A DNA stretch of 64,000 bases from an uncultured Amphritea sp. (GCF_937127095.1 NZ_CAKZLP010000035.1:1-64000); one strand, 5' to 3'; positions 52,707-60,517 are shown, numbered from the stretch's first letter. Notes: a model not told the origin generated them from the sequence alone. Numbers and translations are program-made.

Positions 52707-53750
52707 CTATAAGCGGTTGGCTTTGGAGATGATCTTCATAGAGAATTTGCGGAATTCTTCGCTTTCGCGGTCCATATTAGGCAGACGTCGAAGAATGTGC
52801 CGGCAGAAGAGCATTTGGAATTCGCCGCCAAACTTTTGAATGTAAGGCAGCACGTTTTCAACGTCTTTCTTTTCGACTTCCGCACCGATCCAGGATATTA
52901 CAGCGAACTTAGCTGTAGGCTCTGGAGGCGGAGTCAACGCTTCGTTGATTTTTGGATCAATAATGTGATCCCACTTGGGAAGATCATTATAGACCTCGCA
53001 GAATGAGATAAACTCCATTCCGGCGCCGGAACCAATGGTGCCGCAGATTCGCGGCTGGTGAGCCGAACGATCGACAGTGATATTATTCATGGTTCGATTG
53101 AGGAATTCCCAAGTCCGTGGACAAGCAAACGTATGGTCTTCGTGGTCGGGGTTGAAGTTCATCAGCATGTTATTGTCGAAATTAACAAAGGCGGAGATCC
53201 GATGATCGATATTGTGTTCAAGAGCCCACTCAGTCCACTCATCAACAGTGATCTGAAGCTGGTAATGAACAAGCCGCGACTGCAAAGCGGTCGACATCTT
53301 GTGGACCACCGCCTTATCCGTAATCAGGTTACCGCAAGCGATCATTCCGCAATTTGGATGCAGGTTGAATGAGCCAACCTGACGATCAAGAATGATTTTA
53401 TACGCCGCGGCTTGAACGGCTTTATTGGCGGAGCTCAGCTCATCGAGGAGCAAAAGCCAGCCGTTCTTACCTTTCGGCAATGGCTCCCCTTCCAGAGGGA
53501 AGATGTTGAACGGCGTGAATACAGCCTTATCACCTTCCCGCATGGGATAGCCTTGCAAATCTTCTGGGGTACACTGGCTCAAACGAATATCGATCAGTTC
53601 GAGATTATGCTTTGCAGCAAATTTTTTCGCGGAATCAGACTTACCGATACCTGGCGACGAGCGGACATAGGGCACCAGTCCTTTGCTGATACAAACCTCA
53701 TACTCCTCCTGGAGCTGAGTGTGTCCGATAAAGTTTTCCATTGCAGTCAT
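52707..53750 (-). CDS. MoxR-type AAA+ ATPase (N4 gp24-like)
   Basis: This 347-residue protein has Walker A SSPGIGKSDSAKKFA (from residue 31), Walker B GWLLLLDELSSANKAV and sensor motifs (GMIACGNLITDKAVVHKMST; LQSRLVHYQLQIT). The C-terminal helical lid contains PRTWEFLNRTMNN. It is 7 bases upstream of the VWA gene and surely acts with it as a chaperone/remodelling pair. N4 gp24 and gp25 are the parallel. Confidence 0.88.
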   Translation of the reverse strand: MTAMENFIGHTQLQEEYEVCISKGLVPYVRSSPGIGKSDSAKKFAAKHNLELIDIRLSQCTPEDLQGYPMREGDKAVFTPFNIFPLEGEPLPKGKNGWLLLLDELSSANKAVQAAAYKIILDRQVGSFNLHPNCGMIACGNLITDKAVVHKMSTALQSRLVHYQLQITVDEWTEWALEHNIDHRISAFVNFDNNMLMNFNPDHEDHTFACPRTWEFLNRTMNNITVDRSAHQPRICGTIGSGAGMEFISFCEVYNDLPKWDHIIDPKINEALTPPPEPTAKFAVISWIGAEVEKKDVENVLPYIQKFGGEFQMLFCRHILRRLPNMDRESEEFRKFSMKIISKANRL

Positions 53751-53770
53751 TGGGAGATCTTTCTTGGTCC

Positions 53771-54157
53771 TTATCCGTAGACTTTTTCCTCAATTTGTTC
53801 ATCGGAGAAACCAAGGTTTTTCCAATAAGCGATGCGGATATCATCTAAAGACATTTTCATGTGAGTGCCGAGTAATTGATTGGCAATTCGGCGAGTGCCT
53901 TGCAGAGCAGGCTGCGCTCCGTGACCGGTTGATGCGCCGGCACGGGTCAAGCTCCATCGCTCTTCTACAACAAGCAAGAACCAGTAATGATTGCGAGCGA
54001 GGCTGATACGATGGATCTTTGTTCGAGAAGACATCTCTTCAAAAGTCACATCGTATAGCTGCTCGATCGCATCAATGTGTTTCTGCTTACGTTGAGCGGG
54101 GTTTTTAGCGACGGTCTGGCCACAGCAAGGGCAAATATCTAAAGCTTTCGCTCTCAT
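53771..54157 (-). CDS. Small zinc-finger-like hypothetical protein
   Basis: This 128-residue protein starts MRAKALDICPCCGQTVAKNP with a CxxC knuckle at the N-terminus but no clear second pair, then a basic middle (TKIHRISLARNHYWFLLVVE). The C-terminus SLDDIRIAYWKNLGFSDEQI looks like a small DNA-interacting or protein-docking helix pair. AAGGG precedes the ATG. Possibly a regulator; not recognised. Confidence 0.6.
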   Translation of the reverse strand: MRAKALDICPCCGQTVAKNPAQRKQKHIDAIEQLYDVTFEEMSSRTKIHRISLARNHYWFLLVVEERWSLTRAGASTGHGAQPALQGTRRIANQLLGTHMKMSLDDIRIAYWKNLGFSDEQIEEKVYG

Positions 54158-54168
54158 GGCCAGTACCC

Positions 54169-55062
54169 TTACTTCTTCGCTTTAGGACGTGTCATCTTGT
54201 GGATGAACTTGATGACCTGAGGCGCGTCACACGCGTCTTCTTTTTCGGTATCGAGTTCTCGAATCGACATCATTTGAGGGCCTTTGTTAGACACATAGGT
54301 CAGAAGAACATCGCCGACGAGATACTTACCCTTCTCGAGTTTGATGTGAGAAGAGGCGCCGCCAGTGAATTTCACACGAACAGTGTAGGGCATGACCTTC
54401 CGGACTTCCTTGAAGACTTTGAAGCCGTCATCAGTCTTGAGGACGACACCTTCTGCGTCTTCGCCGATCCAGGTGCCGATAGCGCCAGTTGCAACGTCTT
54501 TATAGAGTTGTGCCATTTTGGAATTTCCTTGTGTGAGTTTGAATTGTTTCTGGTAGGGAATGCGCAGATGCGCTCGATCTTTTGGCGGAACCATTCGATC
54601 ATAGAGAAAACACCCGACCCCAGCATTGCGATATTTGGCGTTCGCTACCAGTCGAGCGTACACGCCGAACACTTTAGCGTACCAGGATTCTGGATCTTCT
54701 TCATAAAGACCGTCGTTCTGAACAATCATATAATCGCAGGTCATGAACGCAGAAATCCAGGCATTAGATTGGTATTGATGCCAGAGGATGTTTTGGATGT
54801 TTTTGAAGTAATAATTCGCAAAATTGCGACCTTCCATCCAAGCAGACTGAGCCCACCCATGGCCGTGATAGAATGGGTGATCACTGCGATTAGACAGATA
54901 ACCTTCAACCCCACGCATGAAGAAATACTCATGGCAGTCTTCGCCGAGGGCTTGGTTGTATTCTATGATGTTTCGAATGTTTTTCGGCCATTCAGACGGG
55001 CTTAACATTTCGATCATGAGAAGTTCAGCAAAACGCTCGAGCTTAAGAAATTGGTGTGCCAT
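54169..55062 (-). CDS. Apparent in-frame fusion of two hypothetical genes
   Basis: The 297-codon ORF starts MAHQFLKLERFAELLMIEML. Residues 1-175 form an aromatic-rich helical domain (HEYFFMRGVEGYLSNRSDHP; GHGWAQSAWMEGRNFANYYF; LWHQYQSNAWISAFMTCDYM). Then comes a short stretch that looks like an intergenic leader (KLTQGNSK, encoded by ACACAAGGAAATTCCAAA) and Met183, which begins a second domain (MAQLYKDVATGAIGTWIGED...). Read as DNA, that leader is a good ribosome site for ATG 54516. The C-terminal 115 residues may therefore also be made alone, or two genes have fused by loss of a stop. Neither half is recognised. Confidence 0.6.
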   Translation of the reverse strand: MAHQFLKLERFAELLMIEMLSPSEWPKNIRNIIEYNQALGEDCHEYFFMRGVEGYLSNRSDHPFYHGHGWAQSAWMEGRNFANYYFKNIQNILWHQYQSNAWISAFMTCDYMIVQNDGLYEEDPESWYAKVFGVYARLVANAKYRNAGVGCFLYDRMVPPKDRAHLRIPYQKQFKLTQGNSKMAQLYKDVATGAIGTWIGEDAEGVVLKTDDGFKVFKEVRKVMPYTVRVKFTGGASSHIKLEKGKYLVGDVLLTYVSNKGPQMMSIRELDTEKEDACDAPQVIKFIHKMTRPKAKK

Positions 55063-55073
55063 TTGAGAGTTCC

Positions 55074-55316
55074 TTAATCTTTGTGAACGCCATCAATAAA
55101 GATAGCAAAGGGTCCGGTAATAATATGGACCGCAACGAAAGAGAGAGCGATTGCATACCGAGGATCTGAATCAGGATCTTCTTTACGAAACCTATCCATT
55201 ATCTCTTCTAACGTATGTCGATTAGACAGCGCGTTAGGCCAACCTCGAGCCCAATCTACGACCATTATGAAGATGCCGAGAGAGGCCCAGAACTGGACTA
55301 CTTCAAGAAGCCACAT
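55074..55316 (-). CDS. Small membrane protein
   Basis: The start is ATG 55316, sharing TGATG with the upstream stop (80 residues; a GTG one codon earlier is also possible). It contains two hydrophobic segments: residues about 3-20 (LLEVVQFWASLGIFIMVV) and 53-72 (YAIALSFVAVHIITGPFAIF). The charged linker between them is DRFRKEDPDSDPR. Function unknown; such early membrane proteins often affect host envelope or superinfection. Confidence 0.6.
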   Translation of the reverse strand: MWLLEVVQFWASLGIFIMVVDWARGWPNALSNRHTLEEIMDRFRKEDPDSDPRYAIALSFVAVHIITGPFAIFIDGVHKD

Positions 55317-55666
55317 CACTTTTTGCGAGTGCGCTTTTTGGTGGTCACTTCTTCTGTTGGTTCTGGTAGAGCAGTGCTGATTTTCGTCGATGCGTCTTCT
55401 TCACCAGCATCTGGGTGGTCTTCAATGACCACGCGCCCTGTAGGGCTATAGACGAACGTCTCTTGCCCGCCGAGATCCCAGTCGACCACGTTTACGCCTG
55501 CCTTGGAGGTGCCGTGTCGACGGAGTCCGACAAAGCCGGACCCCATCTTCGCAAATACCTCACCTCGTCGCAGGTAAGCTTCATGTTGGGATTGGATGCC
55601 ACCCTTATTCAGGATGACAACTGAATTCTCAATGTGCTGAAACGTCAGCTCCGCTGTCTTGGACAT
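55316..55666 (-). CDS. Hypothetical protein with basic tail
   Basis: This 116-residue protein begins MSKTAELTFQHIENSVVILN. It is beta-rich in the first 75 residues (GEVFAKMGSGFVGLRRHGTS; GVNVVDWDLGGQETFVYSPT) with a disordered, Lys/Arg-rich C-terminus (TTKKRTRKK). Its start overlaps the upstream gene by 38 bases. Not recognised. Confidence 0.6.
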   Translation of the reverse strand: MSKTAELTFQHIENSVVILNKGGIQSQHEAYLRRGEVFAKMGSGFVGLRRHGTSKAGVNVVDWDLGGQETFVYSPTGRVVIEDHPDAGEEDASTKISTALPEPTEEVTTKKRTRKK

Positions 55667-55871
55667 TGTCTTGGGTCTCTTCAGTTACGGCATCGCCGTC
55701 AATAAGACGGTAGCCTGGTTGGTTTTTTGCGTAGTATCCCGCGGCGCCTTTGATTGGCAGCTCACTCATACCCGCAAAAACAAAGCCCTCGAGTTCGCCG
55801 TTCAGCTGTTCGCCGAAATGCTTAATTTCTTTGGCTTCTTCGTTGATGTAATAGAACCGTGGTTCGGACAT
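55629..55871 (-). CDS. Hypothetical protein
   Basis: This 80-residue protein starts MSEPRFYYINEEAKEIKHFG with GGAGATCTCCC before the ATG. It is acidic and probably a small alpha/beta fold (LEGFVFAGMSELPIKGAAGY). It overlaps the next gene. Function unknown. Confidence 0.6.
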   Translation of the reverse strand: MSEPRFYYINEEAKEIKHFGEQLNGELEGFVFAGMSELPIKGAAGYYAKNQPGYRLIDGDAVTEETQDNVQDSGADVSAH

Positions 55872-55922
55872 TGGGAGATCTCCGTTTCTGAATGAGTGGA
55901 GATACTATCTTTGTCCTGGCCA

Positions 55923-55958
55923 TTAGGCAAGGCTCCGGCTTCGCCGGGCCTTGCCTAA
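55923..55958. repeat. Hairpin with 11-bp stem, bulge and 5-bp/3-nt tip
   Basis: TTAGGCAAGGC (55923-55933) pairs with GCCTTGCCTAA (55948-55958). One unpaired T, then CCGGC (55935-55939) and GCCGG (55943-55947) close a three-base loop TTC. No T tract follows on either strand. The right arm overlaps the stop codon of the small gene at 55955-56050. Confidence 0.8.
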
Positions 55959-56050
55959 GGCCGTAAATTCTTGTGAATGAACATCATAAATCTGATGATC
56001 ACCCCCACAAAACAGACGACAATCAGTACTGCTGCTATTTCATGTATCAT
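55955..56050 (-). CDS. 31-residue single-pass membrane microprotein
   Basis: The frame MIHEIAAVLIVVCFVGVIIR... ends HKNLRP. The start ATG 56050 overlaps the upstream stop as ATGA, good evidence of translational coupling. AGAGGA lies about 11 bases upstream. One hydrophobic helix spans residues 5-20, followed by a short basic cytoplasmic-like end. The stop lies in the arm of a long hairpin. Function unknown. Confidence 0.5.
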   Translation of the reverse strand: MIHEIAAVLIVVCFVGVIIRFMMFIHKNLRP

Positions 56051-56247
56051 TGAACTTTGATCCTCTTGGGATTGTGTTTTCGTTTTTGTTTGACGTTCCT
56101 GGCTTTCTTATTATTCGAGGTCAGATGCCAGTTACCGCAGATGTTACAGTTATAGGTACTCAACCCCGTTGCGTTATGGCGAATAGCCATCTCGGCAGTT
56201 TCCTCAGTAAGAAACGTACGTTTCCTTTTGCACTTACGTCGAACCAT
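56047..56247 (-). CDS. Small basic zinc-ribbon-like protein
   Basis: The start is placed at ATG 56247 (MVRRKCKRKRTFLTEETAEM), 5 bases after the upstream stop, giving 66 residues. STYNCNICGNWHLTSNNKK has the C-x-x-C-G-x-W-H pattern of small phage zinc-ribbon proteins that often bind nucleic acid. Both ends are strongly basic (QKRKHNPKRIKVQ). A longer frame overlaps the previous gene and is less likely. Confidence 0.6.
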   Translation of the reverse strand: MVRRKCKRKRTFLTEETAEMAIRHNATGLSTYNCNICGNWHLTSNNKKARNVKQKRKHNPKRIKVQ

Positions 56248-56251
56248 TGCG

Positions 56252-56527
56252 TCATGTGCTTTTAATCGTGACAACCCAGCGACCCTCCTCATTTTTATGG
56301 AGTCGACCTTCGGCGTGGGCCACTCCCCTCTCCATTGTCTTTTTCTGGCAATAGAAGTTAGGAGAATACCATATGGCAGGGCTGATGTTGATGTACTGCT
56401 CAAAAGAAAGTCCGTTGATGTGCGCCAGAGCACGCACTGCAGCTTCATTCAGAGGGTAATTAATAGCTGCAGCTGTATAACCGCAGTTCCGGAAATCTTC
56501 TTCAGTCGCCTGCGGACGAGTTTTCAT
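56252..56527 (-). CDS. Hypothetical protein
   Basis: The start is taken as ATG 56527 (MKTRPQATEEDFRNCGYTAA), giving 91 residues; the ribosome site is weak. Helical N-terminus with NYPLNEAAVRALAHINGLSF, C-terminus MERGVAHAEGRLHKNEEGRW. It overlaps the upstream gene by 26 bases. Not recognised. Confidence 0.5.
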   Translation of the reverse strand: MKTRPQATEEDFRNCGYTAAAINYPLNEAAVRALAHINGLSFEQYINISPAIWYSPNFYCQKKTMERGVAHAEGRLHKNEEGRWVVTIKST

Positions 56528-56732
56528 TTTCAGACACACGTTCACGGTGAATTCCTTCCTCTCCGTAGATGCGAATGATATCTCCGTCAGATTTATTCTC
56601 ACGGTGTTTGATCCATATGGCGCAGAGCGCACATAAAGAATGCCCCCTGTCCTGGTTCCACCATTGCTGGTATTTCTTTTCCATTGGCTCCCCGCAACAA
56701 GTGCACGTCATGAATGTCGGGTTTTTTGCCAT
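56502..56732 (-). CDS. Small Cys-rich (zinc-binding) protein
   Basis: The start is placed at ATG 56732 (MAKNPTFMTCTCCGEPMEKK) with AAGGGA upstream, 76 residues. Two Cys clusters (CTCC and CALC) 25 residues apart suggest a zinc-ribbon; the second helix reads WIKHRENKSDGDIIRIYGEE. It overlaps the upstream stop as TGATG. Probably a nucleic-acid or protein-binding early factor; unproven. Confidence 0.6.
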   Translation of the reverse strand: MAKNPTFMTCTCCGEPMEKKYQQWWNQDRGHSLCALCAIWIKHRENKSDGDIIRIYGEEGIHRERVSENENSSAGD

Positions 56733-56953
56733 CACTTTTCCCTTTCCAGAGTGAGTCGCATTTTGACGACTTTGTGTTTGTCCTGGAATGCCAGGTGATT
56801 AAAATCTCTGGCTTCCTGTCGGGTTTTGAATGAGCAAAGCTGTCCCATGAAGGATACGAAAACAGGGCCATCACGGCCCTGTCCCAGTAATCCCCACAAG
56901 AGAAAGCTTCTATTTGGTTGGGTTGGATCCAGCATTAGCAAGAAGCTCCGCAT
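56732..56953 (-). CDS. Small hypothetical protein (start uncertain)
   Basis: The C-terminal 50 residues, GPVFVSFMGQLCSFKTRQEA then RDFNHLAFQDKHKVVKMRL, look like a real domain. Candidate starts are ATG 56953, ATG 56935, a TTG near 56899 and the internal ATG of SFMGQL; none has a good ribosome site. The longest frame overlaps the upstream gene by 44 bases. Confidence 0.45.
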   Translation of the reverse strand: MRSFLLMLDPTQPNRSFLLWGLLGQGRDGPVFVSFMGQLCSFKTRQEARDFNHLAFQDKHKVVKMRLTLEREK

Positions 56954-57161
56954 AAGTGTCGAGACAGCGACGTACCTGAGGTGCGTTTAGCTCAGAGCAT
57001 TTCGCATGGCATATGAAAAAGTCTGCATCCTCAGTAGCAACACAGAGTTTCGCGGTAAGATCCGCGATTTTCATTTGATCCTTTTCAGATTGTTCACCGG
57101 CCCACCAGAAGAAGGCATATGCTAAAATCAGAAGGATCAACCATCCAATACCTTCACCCAT
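56910..57161 (-). CDS. Small membrane-anchored protein
   Basis: The start is placed at ATG 57161 (MGEGIGWLILLILAYAFFWW), overlapping the upstream stop by 8 bases, 83 residues. One N-terminal membrane helix (residues 5-20), then a soluble helical tail with three Cys (TAKLCVATEDADFFICHAKC). The layout resembles an inner-membrane i-spanin-like or Rz-type protein, but it lies in the early region. Function unknown. Confidence 0.55.
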   Translation of the reverse strand: MGEGIGWLILLILAYAFFWWAGEQSEKDQMKIADLTAKLCVATEDADFFICHAKCSELNAPQVRRCLDTYAELLANAGSNPTK

Positions 57162-57342
57162 CGGTTTGCCCCACACGTCTACCAGCAGCAAAAGCTGCTT
57201 CGAGCAGATCTACGCCTTCAGTAAACCGTTCAGCGTCTTTTCCGCATACCCGATAATAAAAATGGGTCAGAAGGGGCAGTTTGGTGTTTGGATCTTCAGC
57301 GGTATAGCACCACTTCTCGAATTCACTAAGTTTTTCATTCAT
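57154..57342 (-). CDS. Small hypothetical protein
   Basis: This 62-residue protein starts MNEKLSEFEKWCYTAEDPNT with TAGGAG upstream. It is helical and acidic (GKDAERFTEGVDLLEAAFAA) and ends in RRVGQTDG. The pattern with FYYRVCGKDAERFT recalls small phage proteins of unknown function. It overlaps the membrane protein downstream. Confidence 0.6.
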   Translation of the reverse strand: MNEKLSEFEKWCYTAEDPNTKLPLLTHFYYRVCGKDAERFTEGVDLLEAAFAAGRRVGQTDG

Positions 57343-57355
57343 GTTTAACTCCTAG

Positions 57356-57874
57356 CTATTTGTAGCGCCAACGACTGCCGCCAGCAGTGCGTCTCTTTTT
57401 AATAGCGCGTTGGATGTTGGAAGCACTGCAGGCAGTGCCACATACTTCTCGTGCAGCTGCACGGATTGAGTGGAATTCCTTGATGTCATTGCCATCAAGA
57501 TCCATTTGAATAACCGGATGCATCGCTTGATTTTGGTTTGGCGCATTGCGCTTTACCTCTTCAACGTACTTTATCCGGTTATCCCGATAGGTCATGACCT
57601 GAATGTTTGAAAACGAATAGGTTTTGTTATTGTCAATTCTATCCACCCCCGGGATGTCATCCTTCAACCGTCCATTGTTTAGCCAATGGGTGTAAAGGCG
57701 CTGAAAAAGAGCGTCTTGGGTTATCCAGTCAACAAACTCATCTCGAGTGTATTGAGGTGGGCTTTGCCCTCTCTTCTTGGCATTTGATTTTTGATGACGA
57801 TAAAGCGTTCTTGCGAAGCGCTCAGGGGTGGAATGGTGGTATTTGAAAATCCACTCTGCAGAATTCTTTTTCAT
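57356..57874 (-). CDS. HNH homing endonuclease with NUMOD1 domain
   Basis: The protein has 172 residues. Residues about 15-100 hold an HNH-type core: HWLNNGRLKDDIPGVDRIDN then NKTYSFSNIQVMTYRDNR (D-R-I-D-N-x-x-x-Y-x-x-x-N). A C-terminal NUMOD1 DNA-binding module follows: PVIQMDLDGNDIKEFHSIRA and KKRRTAGGSRWRYK. Free-standing genes of this type spread by cutting intron- or gene-free alleles nearby. It lies 42 bases downstream of the large RNA polymerase subunit gene and has no evident ribosome site, so it may be poorly translated. Confidence 0.88.
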   Translation of the reverse strand: MKKNSAEWIFKYHHSTPERFARTLYRHQKSNAKKRGQSPPQYTRDEFVDWITQDALFQRLYTHWLNNGRLKDDIPGVDRIDNNKTYSFSNIQVMTYRDNRIKYVEEVKRNAPNQNQAMHPVIQMDLDGNDIKEFHSIRAAAREVCGTACSASNIQRAIKKRRTAGGSRWRYK

Positions 57875-57916
57875 ACTAACTACATAGCTGACTTATTTTT
57901 TAAGTCTAGCCCATAA

Positions 57917-59173
57917 TCAGGATAAAGCGTAATCCGCATTAAGGATTGAATCAGCGATATTGCCGATTTTCTTGAGTTCTTGGCGACGCCCAGTGATCTG
58001 AGTAGCAATGTCGCCAAGAATGTTTGATGCGCAGAGATCCCGCATAATGCGATTGTACTGCCGACGTAGATCGTTTCCGTAATTCGGATGAACCCGGAAG
58101 CAATCATGGATCGCCAAAACAGGGAAAGGATCCACTGGAAGTGTCTGGATCATATCCATCACAGCGTGAGCTGAGACGATGTTGACGTTTTTCTCGTCAA
58201 TCAGGTCGAGGACCCGAGCAGAGAGAAAGCCAGAAGTCAGATACCGTTCCCAAAGAGCTCTCAATTCTTTGTCTTTCTTCCGACCATGGCCTGAAGCAGA
58301 CTTACGACGCTCACGTCGTTTGATCGCAATGTTGCAAGCGTTTTCGACTTCACGAATGCGCTTAGGATTGTGATAGCACCGACGCACCATCTCTCTGACG
58401 ATCATCCCATCGATCGAGTGAACGATATTCGGAGAGAGTGACAGGCCCTTAGGTGTGCCTTTGGCTTGCTTTGTGAACACTTCCACTGGTTCCCCAAAGA
58501 GTTGGATTTCGTTGATCATGTTTTCTTCGACAGCCATTGAGACTTCAAAGCCATCCGGAACCACCCACTCATGTTCGGTAGCCCAAGATTGCCACAGACC
58601 CTTGAGTGCAAGGTTCAATGACCATGCACCCGGGATCTCAGTCTCCATGATATAGTAGAAGAGCTTCAAAGCATCTGATCCTTCACCGAACAGCTGCCGT
58701 GGCATAGCCACGGAGCCATAGAGTGAAGTCATAATGGCTTGTTTGAGATCTGGCCGGCCGGCAGAGAGATTGAAGTCTGCCTGGTTTTGCATATCCCCAA
58801 AGAGGGACGTATAAGCGTCTTCACGCTTACCTGTGTTGATCATTCCACAACGGCGGGCAGATTTTTCACAGTTTGCAAGTATTGCCAGTATCTGTAAGCC
58901 TGATGAGCAGGCATCGAGGGAGATCGCATAACCGGTGGGATTTCCGTCGAGAGTATCCCGATACGCTTGCAATCCGCTAAAGTATAAGGCGGGATCATCA
59001 GCGCTTTCGATGAGGTCGACCAGATTGCCTGCGGCCTCTTGCTGATCAAACCAACGAATGCGGTCTTCGAAATTGAGCTTTTCGAGGTCCTGTCCATTAT
59101 GGTCTCCATAGTTAGAAGCGATATCGATCTTGAGATAATCAAGAGCGGAGTATTCTGTGAATGTGAATGTCAT
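57917..59173 (-). CDS. RNA polymerase II-type, C-terminal subunit (N4 gp16-like)
   Basis: The 418-residue protein covers the catalytic two-thirds of a T7-type RNA polymerase. Motif A is AISLDACSSGLQIL (Asp87). Motif B is R140-PDL-K144-QAIMTSL-Y152-G with the exact T7 spacing. A late conserved element reads SLSPNIVHSIDGMIV, and motif C is LAIHDCFRVHP (His356-Asp357). It ends ADYALS, like the aromatic/Ala end of T7 polymerase. It lacks the DxxGR element, which lies on the other subunit at 62768-63736. In N4, gp15 and gp16 form a heterodimeric enzyme for middle genes. The start overlaps the upstream stop as ATGA. Confidence 0.93.
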   Translation of the reverse strand: MTFTFTEYSALDYLKIDIASNYGDHNGQDLEKLNFEDRIRWFDQQEAAGNLVDLIESADDPALYFSGLQAYRDTLDGNPTGYAISLDACSSGLQILAILANCEKSARRCGMINTGKREDAYTSLFGDMQNQADFNLSAGRPDLKQAIMTSLYGSVAMPRQLFGEGSDALKLFYYIMETEIPGAWSLNLALKGLWQSWATEHEWVVPDGFEVSMAVEENMINEIQLFGEPVEVFTKQAKGTPKGLSLSPNIVHSIDGMIVREMVRRCYHNPKRIREVENACNIAIKRRERRKSASGHGRKKDKELRALWERYLTSGFLSARVLDLIDEKNVNIVSAHAVMDMIQTLPVDPFPVLAIHDCFRVHPNYGNDLRRQYNRIMRDLCASNILGDIATQITGRRQELKKIGNIADSILNADYALS

Positions 59174-59685
59174 GTACGGCGTGCCTTTCCGTTGAACTGC
59201 TCTTTCGGCAGATAATAAGTGTGAAGAGTTTGAATCCAGAGATCAAAATACCGGATAAGCATGTCAGCCCGAGCATGGGTGAATGCATGATATTTCATGA
59301 AATCTGATCGATTTTGGACTTTGTCTGCAAGCAGCAACCAAGCGCAAGCTTCAGACATTGGTCCAAGATGTTTAAAGAGATATGTCCTGGATCCCCGATA
59401 GGTAATATCATCGGTTTCAGGACGGCATAGGTATGCCGTAGCAAATTTCATCATCTCAGCTGCCAAGATATACGAATGCTTTCTTTCATAGGTGAACCCT
59501 TTGGTCTCTACTAAAGGATGAAGGCAGAAAGCTTGATGCTCTATGTCAGGACGTTGCCATCCGACAAGAAGACGACAGCCTTCCCTAATATGCTCCATTT
59601 TGTGTCGGCCGGAGCGGTCAGCATACTCACCACGATAATGATCAGTGATGAGTTTATACTCAGCCGTTTTGTGCCATAATGTCAT
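59170..59685 (-). CDS. Hypothetical protein upstream of RNAP subunit
   Basis: This 171-residue protein begins MTLWHKTAEYKLITDHYRGE. It is His-, Tyr- and Arg-rich and helical, with HKMEHIREGCRLLVGWQRPD and IEHQAFCLHPLVETKGFTYE then a Tyr-rich second half. The spaced His/Asp residues recall HD-type folds but the full HD motif is not evident. It overlaps RNA polymerase subunit 2 (ATGA), so the two are probably made together. Confidence 0.6.
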   Translation of the reverse strand: MTLWHKTAEYKLITDHYRGEYADRSGRHKMEHIREGCRLLVGWQRPDIEHQAFCLHPLVETKGFTYERKHSYILAAEMMKFATAYLCRPETDDITYRGSRTYLFKHLGPMSEACAWLLLADKVQNRSDFMKYHAFTHARADMLIRYFDLWIQTLHTYYLPKEQFNGKARRT

Positions 59686-60026
59686 ATGTGTACCTTAAAA
59701 CGTTGGATGTTTGACTTGAGAAGAAGAGGAATACGCTCAATAGCGTTTTCCAAGTTTACCCGTTCACAGGGTATGAAGTCACGATACATCAGATCTCTAT
59801 AGTAGAGGGCGAACTGGGCTTCTTCGAAGATTTCTTCGAGTTTATCTCGTTTGAGAATTGGGTATTTACGTCTGTTATGCGGTCGAATAGTGAAAGCTTC
59901 GACAGCAAAATACAGGCCATCTTTGGCCGGTTTCCCACATACAGACACTTGCCAGACATTGGAGTGCTTATCCTTGTCTTGCAGGAAGCTGAACATATTG
60001 GGCATGGATCCATGGTAGATCTTCAT
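59682..60026 (-). CDS. Hypothetical protein
   Basis: This 114-residue basic protein starts MKIYHGSMPNMFSFLQDKDK; beta-rich first half (VWQVSVCGKPAKDGLYFAVE), helical second half (KLEEIFEEAQFALYYRDLMY). It overlaps both neighbours by four bases. Not recognised. Confidence 0.6.
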   Translation of the reverse strand: MKIYHGSMPNMFSFLQDKDKHSNVWQVSVCGKPAKDGLYFAVEAFTIRPHNRRKYPILKRDKLEEIFEEAQFALYYRDLMYRDFIPCERVNLENAIERIPLLLKSNIQRFKVHI

Positions 60027-60517
60027 GTCTTATAGCTGGCGATCTCATAGAGCTGCTGCGCCAGGCGCTCAGTCTCTGCAGTCACGTAATCCCAGTCTCG
60101 ATAGACGTAACCATGGACAGCGAATTGAAGACTAACCGGTGAAAGATCCCCGGAGTGTCCGCAGTCAAATCCATAGACATGTTGTCCTTTGACCTCTTGG
60201 CTAAAGGTTATGCCGCCATGGGCATTCAACAGTCTTTCCGGCGATACCGTCACCAATGGTGTAGGCGTTTTGTGCCAGATGAATTTAGGTTTTGTGGGTG
60301 GCCAATCATCTTCGAGAGCAATTTCTTTATAAATTGCCTCTGGGATTATAATGTCATCACTATAATCGATACCGTGAAACGGGTGATCTTCGGGCAGAGT
60401 GACATAGCCGCAAAGATACTTTTGGGTTGGGTGTCGAAGGATCTGACACGCATACCCGGAAGCGTCATGAAGCCAGATTACGTCATCTGGTTCATTCTCC
60501 CATGGCTTTGAAATCAT
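60023..60517 (-). CDS. Conserved phage protein of unknown function
   Basis: This 164-residue protein has GYVTLPEDHPFHGIDY near the start, then HGGITFSQEVKGQHVYGFDC and GHSGDLSP, and an end with YRDWDYVTAETERLAQQLYE. This series (Y-V-x-x-P-x-x-H-P, H-G-G-I-T-F, G-F-D-C-x-H-x-G-D) is one I recognise from a small phage family found in many unrelated tailed phages; its role is unknown. GGAGAAATTC precedes the ATG. Confidence 0.7.
   Translation of the reverse strand: MISKPWENEPDDVIWLHDASGYACQILRHPTQKYLCGYVTLPEDHPFHGIDYSDDIIIPEAIYKEIALEDDWPPTKPKFIWHKTPTPLVTVSPERLLNAHGGITFSQEVKGQHVYGFDCGHSGDLSPVSLQFAVHGYVYRDWDYVTAETERLAQQLYEIASYKT

Noticed and set aside
56599..56874. Alternative frame beginning MMALFSYPSWDS on the minus strand
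   Set aside because: It has a plausible ribosome site but overlaps two better-supported genes and its sequence is Lys/Ser-rich without domain character; kept as a caution for the gene at 56732-56953.
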